Shown here: piece after piece, positions 13,086 through 16,910 of the stretch
Layout: each line of letters begins with the position of its first letter
Position numbering within the stretch: position 1 is the stretch's first letter
Assembly: GCA_002425405.1 (NCBI GenBank)
Contig: DIME01000198.1
Coordinates: forward strand, 1 to 16,910
DNA: 16,910 nt
Direction: 5' to 3'
DNA from: Candidatus Accumulibacter vicinus
Lineage (GTDB): Bacteria > Pseudomonadota > Gammaproteobacteria > Burkholderiales > Rhodocyclaceae
Made by a program: the position numbers and the translations under genes
Notes under the pieces: generated by a model
The model's database searches: none
Seen by the model: only the letters and a program-made list of their open reading frames with translations
What the model was told of the DNA's origin: nothing

Positions 13086-13330
13086 CTAGCCGACCGCTCG
13101 CTCAGGCAGCGCGGCCAGGCGTGGCCCGAACCTCTGCTGGGCGTTCACCCGCACGCCTTCCGATTCGGGCAGGACCCCCGCACGCGGCGGCCGATAGCGG
13201 CTCCGATGGCCGCATCTGCACATCGCTTCCCAGAACCGGTGCCGGGTCACCCACAGCCGCAGGCCAGGGGCATTCGGGTCGGCCGGCAGCACTTCGACTT
13301 CGTCGTAGCACCGTCAAAGCAAGAGTCCGG
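13086..13330 (-). pseudogene. decayed transposase N-terminal fragment (IS66/ISBst12-like)
   Basis: On the - strand the frame ending at 13086 reads EVEVLPADPNAPGLRLWVTR, then HRFWEAMCRCGHRSRYRPPR and a poorly preserved FGPRLAALPERAVG. The spaced CxCGH zinc-ribbon-like motif after VTRHRFWEA, and a later GPRLAAL, resemble the N-terminal part of an IS66/ISBst12-like transposase. I cite this from memory of the family, not from a search. No start codon with a ribosome site and no catalytic DDE region are present, so it is a short relic. It lies directly downstream of the pseudopilin operon and may have arrived by insertion there. Confidence 0.42.
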
Positions 13331-13355
13331 CGGCGAGTCAGGTCATCGGCCAGAA

Positions 13356-13979
13356 TCACCGGGACGGTCCTGGCTGTGCTGGAATGGGCGCCGGGTTCGG
13401 CGAGGGAAACAGTCCGGAAAGTGATGGGGAAACCCATGGGTTCGCGGTCGGCAAAGGAGCGTTTGCCCCCTGACCCGGCCCGGTTCTGACGCCTGTCGCG
13501 ATGGGCATCACGACGAACAGCCATTGCGAATAGCGCGACTTCTCCTCGAAAGCCTGATTCGCGGTTTCGAAGCCGGCGATCTTGATCGGGCGGTCGTCGG
13601 AGAGGCTGTGGATCCCCATGATCCCGCCACCCGGTGCCGGCACCAGACCCCAGTCGTTCTTGCCGGTGATCGGGTCGGGATAGAGCTGCCGCAGGTGTCG
13701 GCGAACGCCCGGATAACGCGGATCCTTGAGCAGGTCGGCGAGCGATCCGGGGTAGCGGCGATCGCCGGTGGGGCTGCTGTTGAGGTAGCTGCTGATCGCC
13801 CGACGATAGGTGTCGCCAACCTCGAGCAGGCGCTGCTCGGCTTCTCGCCGCTGGACGAGACTCCCCAGGGTCAGCGTCGCACTCGTCGCCAGCGCCAGGA
13901 CGGCGACCAGGATCATCAGCCCCAGGTAAGTGAAGCCGGTCTGCGGGCGGTGTTCGGAAAGGCCGTGAGCGGGCGGCAT
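13356..13979 (-). CDS. type II secretion/type IV pilin-like protein lacking Glu5
   Basis: A 207-residue protein, the last gene of the - strand secretin operon. A short leader ends in TG before FTYLGLMILVAVLALATSAT, a class III prepilin-like N-terminal helix in which the usual Glu at position 5 is Gly. A helical segment (QRREAEQRLLEVGDTYRRAI) and a globular part with YPGSLADLLKDPRYPGVRRH and LYPDPITGKNDWG follow, as in GspG-related pseudopilins. The C-terminal 45 residues are Pro/Ala-rich and probably disordered. The start lies 2 nt after the preceding gene's stop. Loss of Glu5 is known in tip pseudopilins such as GspK, so this may be a minor subunit. The transposase remnant begins just downstream. 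Confidence 0.82.
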   Translation of the reverse strand: MPPAHGLSEHRPQTGFTYLGLMILVAVLALATSATLTLGSLVQRREAEQRLLEVGDTYRRAISSYLNSSPTGDRRYPGSLADLLKDPRYPGVRRHLRQLYPDPITGKNDWGLVPAPGGGIMGIHSLSDDRPIKIAGFETANQAFEEKSRYSQWLFVVMPIATGVRTGPGQGANAPLPTANPWVSPSLSGLFPSPNPAPIPAQPGPSR

Positions 13980-13981
13980 CG

Positions 13982-14431
13982 CTAGAGATCGGCGAAAGGC
14001 TTGCCGTCGAGGGTGCTGCCGGGCGCGCCGCTCTTGAGATCGTAGACCTTGCCCTTGACGTCGGGCGAGTTGTTTGTATGGGTGGGCTCAATGATCGTCC
14101 AGGTGCGGGTACTCGCGGTAATCGGGTCGTAAGGCAGCGAGCGCAGGTATTTCTCGCTGACCAGCTCGTCGAGGCTCTCGGGATAACGCCCCTTGTCGCC
14201 GTAGAACTTGTCTATCGTCTCGCGGACGAGATGCAGATTCTCGCTGAGCACCGCTTCCTTGGCGACGTCGACGCTGTGGATGTACTTCGGTACGGCCAGG
14301 GTGAGCAGCAGCGCGATGATCGACAGCACGACGAGCAGTTCGATCAGCGTGAAGCCCTGCCGGTGCCGGCCGATGCATGCCACGCCCGGCAAACGGCCGC
14401 GCGGCCTGGGCGGATTCCCGATCCCTACCAT
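13982..14431 (-). CDS. type II secretion system major pseudopilin GspG-like
   Basis: A 149-residue protein. The cleavage motif QG-FTLIELLVVLSIIALLLT carries the canonical Gly-1 and Glu5, and a helical stretch and a small C-terminal domain follow (YPESLDELVSEKYLRSLPYD, later DPITASTRTW). The length and the YPESLDEL/LPYDP features match GspG. Processing would be by a PilD-type prepilin peptidase not encoded here. Its ATG overlaps the previous gene's stop by 7 nt (14425-14431). This start gives an unusually long 26-residue leader; GTG at 14383 would give a more ordinary leader of about 10 residues but has no ribosome site. It should assemble with the neighbouring pilin-like proteins. Confidence 0.88.
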   Translation of the reverse strand: MVGIGNPPRPRGRLPGVACIGRHRQGFTLIELLVVLSIIALLLTLAVPKYIHSVDVAKEAVLSENLHLVRETIDKFYGDKGRYPESLDELVSEKYLRSLPYDPITASTRTWTIIEPTHTNNSPDVKGKVYDLKSGAPGSTLDGKPFADL

Positions 14432-14964
14432 TTGCGGTAGGGAATGCCGTTGAGGCCGATGCCGCTCGATTTCGAGTAGACGTCGTACACGTCCTCGCCT
14501 TCCTTGGGGTCATCAGGCTCGCTGGCGTAGGCGCGTTGGGCCCAGGTCTCGGCCGCCGGCAGCGTGCTGTCCGGATGCATCGGATCGCGCGGAATCCGTC
14601 GCAGGAAGTAGATCTTGCGATGCCTGGGGTCACGCAGATCCTCTTCGCCATCGACGAGGATCTGCAGGTTTTTGGGATAGCCGGTGTCGTTGAGCGATTT
14701 CCGGATGCGCCCCTCGTCGCTGGCTTTCTTGTAGAGGTCGATGCCTGCGCGCAGCTCGCGCAGCGCCAGCCGGAGGTCCTGCTCGCGGCTGCGCTGCAAC
14801 GAGGTCTGCGCCACCGGGACGACGATCGTCGCAAGGACGGCGACCAGCGCGAGGGTGATCAAGAGTTCGATCAGCGAAAAGCCGCGCGCCCGATGCGCGC
14901 TTTCCCTTTCCGGATCTCGGGAGGACCTCCGGAGGCGCAATCGAAAGGCGCGTGCGGGCAGCAT
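14425..14964 (-). CDS. type II secretion system pseudopilin (GspG/GspH-like)
   Basis: A 179-residue protein with a class III prepilin signal: a basic leader of about 28 residues, then RG-FSLIELLITLALVAVLAT with Glu5 present. A long helix (QRSREQDLRLALRELRAGID) and a C-terminal domain containing YPKNLQILVDGEED and IPRDPMHPD follow. The leader is longer than the usual 6-12 residues, so translation may start further downstream, but no better ribosome site was found. It lies 3 nt after the secretin stop and overlaps the next pseudopilin start, so the four genes form one transcript. The pilin family is sure; its exact subunit role is not. Confidence 0.85.
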   Translation of the reverse strand: MLPARAFRLRLRRSSRDPERESAHRARGFSLIELLITLALVAVLATIVVPVAQTSLQRSREQDLRLALRELRAGIDLYKKASDEGRIRKSLNDTGYPKNLQILVDGEEDLRDPRHRKIYFLRRIPRDPMHPDSTLPAAETWAQRAYASEPDDPKEGEDVYDVYSKSSGIGLNGIPYRKW

Positions 14965-14967
14965 CGC

Positions 14968-16910
14968 TCAGGGCGTGATCGTCACGGCATGCGCTCCGGG
15001 CAAGGTGGCATTGATCGTCAATCCCCCCGATGCCACCGGAGCGATGGTGATCAATTCGACGCGCGCGGCACCCGCCGCCAGCGCCCGGAAATTGATGGTG
15101 GCGAGGCTGTCCGGGGCCGTGGCGCCGCCGTCACCGGATCGCGTCGCGGTCATCAATACCTGTCCGCCCGGGTCGATGCGATAGGTAAAGCTGGTCTGCG
15201 CGCCACCCTGCTTGAGGAAACCGCCCTCGCTGACATTGGCGACCTGCAGCAGGCGTGGGTCGAAGCCGATCGCCAGGGGCACGCTGACCACCGGCCGATC
15301 GGTCTGCATCACCAGTTGCAGCGCGAAAGTGTCGCCAACCCGGATTTGTGTCGGCCCCTGCCAGAGCAGCAGTGCCGATCCGGCCGCCTGCAAGGCCGGC
15401 TGGACAGCGGACGGCGACAGCGATTCCGGCTGCAGCGTGCTGCCCTCGACCGCCGGCGCAAAAGGATTGACCGGCGAGGATGCCGTGCTGGTCTGCGCGG
15501 TCGCTGCCTGCGCGTTGAGTCCGGACCCGGACTGCGCCTGCGGTGCGAACGGATTGACCTGCCCGCCGGGTTTGGCCGTCCCGGCCGCAGGCGGCGCAGA
15601 GGCGGCCAGCGGGGGCGCCAGGGCGCCGAACACCGGCGCAGCTCCCCCGCCGCCGCCGCCATCGACCCGGCCACGGAAGCTGGTTTCGGTGCCGCCATCG
15701 AACTCGGCCAGATAGGCTTCCGGCCGATGAATGTTGCGCAGAATGCGGGGCGTGATCGAAAGCACGATCTCGGTCTTGACGCCCTCGTCGTTGTGACTGC
15801 CGAACAGCCGACCGAGGATCGGAATGTCGCCGAGAAAAGGCAGCTTGCTGGCGGTTCGCCGGTCCTCGTCGCTGATCAGACCGGCGAGCAACTGGTTCTC
15901 GCCATCCTTGAGGCGCAGCACGCTGGTCGCCGTGCGCGTGCCGATCTGGTAGGCCACGGTGCCGTTCTTGGTGGTGATCTTGTCGACGATGTTGCTGACT
16001 TCGAGCGTCACCTTCATCGCCACTTCGTTGTCGAGATAGATCGTCGGTTCGATGTCGAGCTTCAGGCCGACATCGATGTAGGTGACCGATTCGGAAGAGA
16101 AACCCACGGTCAGGGTCGAGGTGATGTTCGGTACGCGCTCGCCGATCAGGATCTTGGCCTTTTCGCGGTTGCGCGCGCGAATGCGTGGGTTGGCGAGCAG
16201 GTTGACATCGCTGTCGAGCCGATTGGCACGAACGGTGACCGGGCCCACCGTGACGCCAATTGTCGACGAATTCAGGTCGCGCAGATTCTGCACGGTCAGA
16301 CCATCCACCGGCAATGGCCGCAGCGCGACTGCGTCCGGCCAGTTGACTCCCAGCGCCTGCAGGCGCGAGCGCTTGACTTCGAGAATCTCGACTTCGAGCA
16401 TCACCTCGGGTTCCGGCACGTCCTGCAGCGCAACCATCTTGTCGGCCAGACGGATCGCTTCCGGACTGTCGCGGATCAATAGCAGGTTCAGCTTCTCGTC
16501 GACCACGATGTCGCGCGTCTTGAGGATCGTCTTGAGCGTGGCCGCAACCGTCTTGGCATCCGAATTCGCCAGATAGTAAGTCTTGACCAGCAGCGCCTGG
16601 TATTCCTTCTGTTTGGCTGGCGTATTCGGGTAGACCAGGATCGAGTTGCCATTGAGAACCCGTTGTTCGAGCTGGTTGGTCAGCAACAGGACGTTGATCG
16701 CGGCCTCGATGGTGCTGTTGCGCAGAAAAATGGTGGTTTTCTGGTCGGCGCGAATGTCCTTGTCGAAGACGAAGTTGAGACCTGAAGTCCGCGAAATCAC
16801 TTCAAAGACCGTCTTCAGCGGCGTATCCCTGAATTCGATGGTGATCGGTTTCCGGCAGGCTGCGGTCCACACCGACTCTTTGGCTGCCTTGGCGGCGTCT
16901 TCTTCGATGT
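14968..16910 (-). CDS. secretin (GspD/PilQ family) with C-terminal cohesin-like domain, 5' end cut by the window
   Basis: The frame stays open to the right edge, giving at least 646 residues; upstream of GTG 16872 it continues as IEEDAAKAAKES. In order it has an STN-like N-terminal domain (ITIEFRDTPLKTVFEVI), a NolW/N1-type domain (VKTYYLANSDAKTVAATLK), the secretin barrel domain (VPNITSTLTVGF to LPFLGDIPILGRLFG and IVLSITPRIL), a Gly- and Pro-rich linker with two VNPFAP repeats, and a C-terminal domain of about 135 residues. That last domain (RVGDTFALQLVMQTDRPVVS, then GFDPRLLQVANVSEGGFLKQ) looks like a cohesin fold. The protein would form the outer-membrane pore of a type II-like secretion or pilus system. 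It heads the operon with three pseudopilins. No cytoplasmic ATPase is visible within the window. Confidence 0.9.
   Translation of the reverse strand, partial: IEEDAAKAAKESVWTAACRKPITIEFRDTPLKTVFEVISRTSGLNFVFDKDIRADQKTTIFLRNSTIEAAINVLLLTNQLEQRVLNGNSILVYPNTPAKQKEYQALLVKTYYLANSDAKTVAATLKTILKTRDIVVDEKLNLLLIRDSPEAIRLADKMVALQDVPEPEVMLEVEILEVKRSRLQALGVNWPDAVALRPLPVDGLTVQNLRDLNSSTIGVTVGPVTVRANRLDSDVNLLANPRIRARNREKAKILIGERVPNITSTLTVGFSSESVTYIDVGLKLDIEPTIYLDNEVAMKVTLEVSNIVDKITTKNGTVAYQIGTRTATSVLRLKDGENQLLAGLISDEDRRTASKLPFLGDIPILGRLFGSHNDEGVKTEIVLSITPRILRNIHRPEAYLAEFDGGTETSFRGRVDGGGGGGAAPVFGALAPPLAASAPPAAGTAKPGGQVNPFAPQAQSGSGLNAQAATAQTSTASSPVNPFAPAVEGSTLQPESLSPSAVQPALQAAGSALLLWQGPTQIRVGDTFALQLVMQTDRPVVSVPLAIGFDPRLLQVANVSEGGFLKQGGAQTSFTYRIDPGGQVLMTATRSGDGGATAPDSLATINFRALAAGAARVELITIAPVASGGLTINATLPGAHAVTITP

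Noticed and set aside
13066..13137. 10-bp inverted repeat GCAGAGGTTC/GAACCTCTGC as an insertion sequence boundary
   Set aside because: The enclosed 52 bp is too short for an element, and the right arm lies inside the transposase relic, so no element can be defined.
13102..14091. Second - strand open frame across the pseudopilin gene
   Set aside because: Ser/Arg/Pro-rich shadow; the pilin motif and the gene-to-gene spacing support the other frame.
14377..16482. Long open frame on the + strand (701 codons)
   Set aside because: It is the opposite strand of the secretin and pseudopilin genes, very rich in Arg, Gly and Asp and without any recognisable domain.
1..16910. CRISPR arrays, tRNA or rRNA genes
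   Set aside because: No regularly spaced repeats and no cloverleaf or conserved rRNA sequence were found on either strand.

Overview
The window is GC-rich, densely coded bacterial DNA. A PEP-CTERM protein behind a sigma54-type promoter, a secretin/pseudopilin cluster, an Rpn/DUF4351 nuclease and PspA, TerB, NfeD and SPFH genes together suggest a floc- or biofilm-forming betaproteobacterium of the Rhodocyclales / Candidatus Accumulibacter type. That assignment is inference from gene content; no rRNA or tRNA is present.

Region 1 (1-552) is a non-coding leader. It may begin with the last codons of an upstream gene. It holds a short hairpin repeat, a G-rich palindrome, an 11-bp inverted repeat, and a good sigma70-type promoter (-35 at 477, -10 at 499).

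Region 2 (553-8754) is a tightly spaced seven-gene + strand unit: a soluble coiled-coil protein; a membrane-anchored periplasmic solute-binding protein fused to an OmpA-like peptidoglycan-binding domain; an ABC permease; an ABC ATPase; a two-TM coiled-coil protein; a PspA/IM30 protein; a two-domain AAA+ ATPase whose N-terminal half looks degenerate; and a TerB-like protein. (The ABC permease and ATPase make this eight coding sequences in all.) I read it as an envelope-sensing and membrane-remodelling module. The wall-tethered binding protein and transporter would sense or move a ligand, PspA (a bacterial ESCRT-III relative) would coat or repair the inner membrane, and the AAA+ ATPase could remodel PspA polymers as Vps4 does for ESCRT-III. 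This is the strongest candidate for an under-described system.

Region 3 (8755-10496) has its own candidate promoter and encodes an NfeD-like protein, an SPFH/stomatin-type protein and a 47-residue single-TM protein. It is a second membrane-microdomain unit directly downstream of the PspA module.

Region 4 (10497-11762) is accessory DNA. It contains a roughly 223-bp internally deleted IS5-type element with terminal inverted repeats, next to an Rpn-family PD-(D/E)XK nuclease gene on the - strand whose N-terminal part is scrambled by two compensating frameshifts.

Region 5 (11763-13049) is a PEP-CTERM protein gene with a near-consensus sigma54 promoter and a strong UUCG-loop terminator. The protein carries one EF-hand/dockerin-like loop.

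Region 6 (13050-16910) holds a decayed transposase fragment and, on the - strand, a secretin gene with a C-terminal cohesin-like domain (cut by the right edge) followed by three pseudopilin-like genes in one operon.
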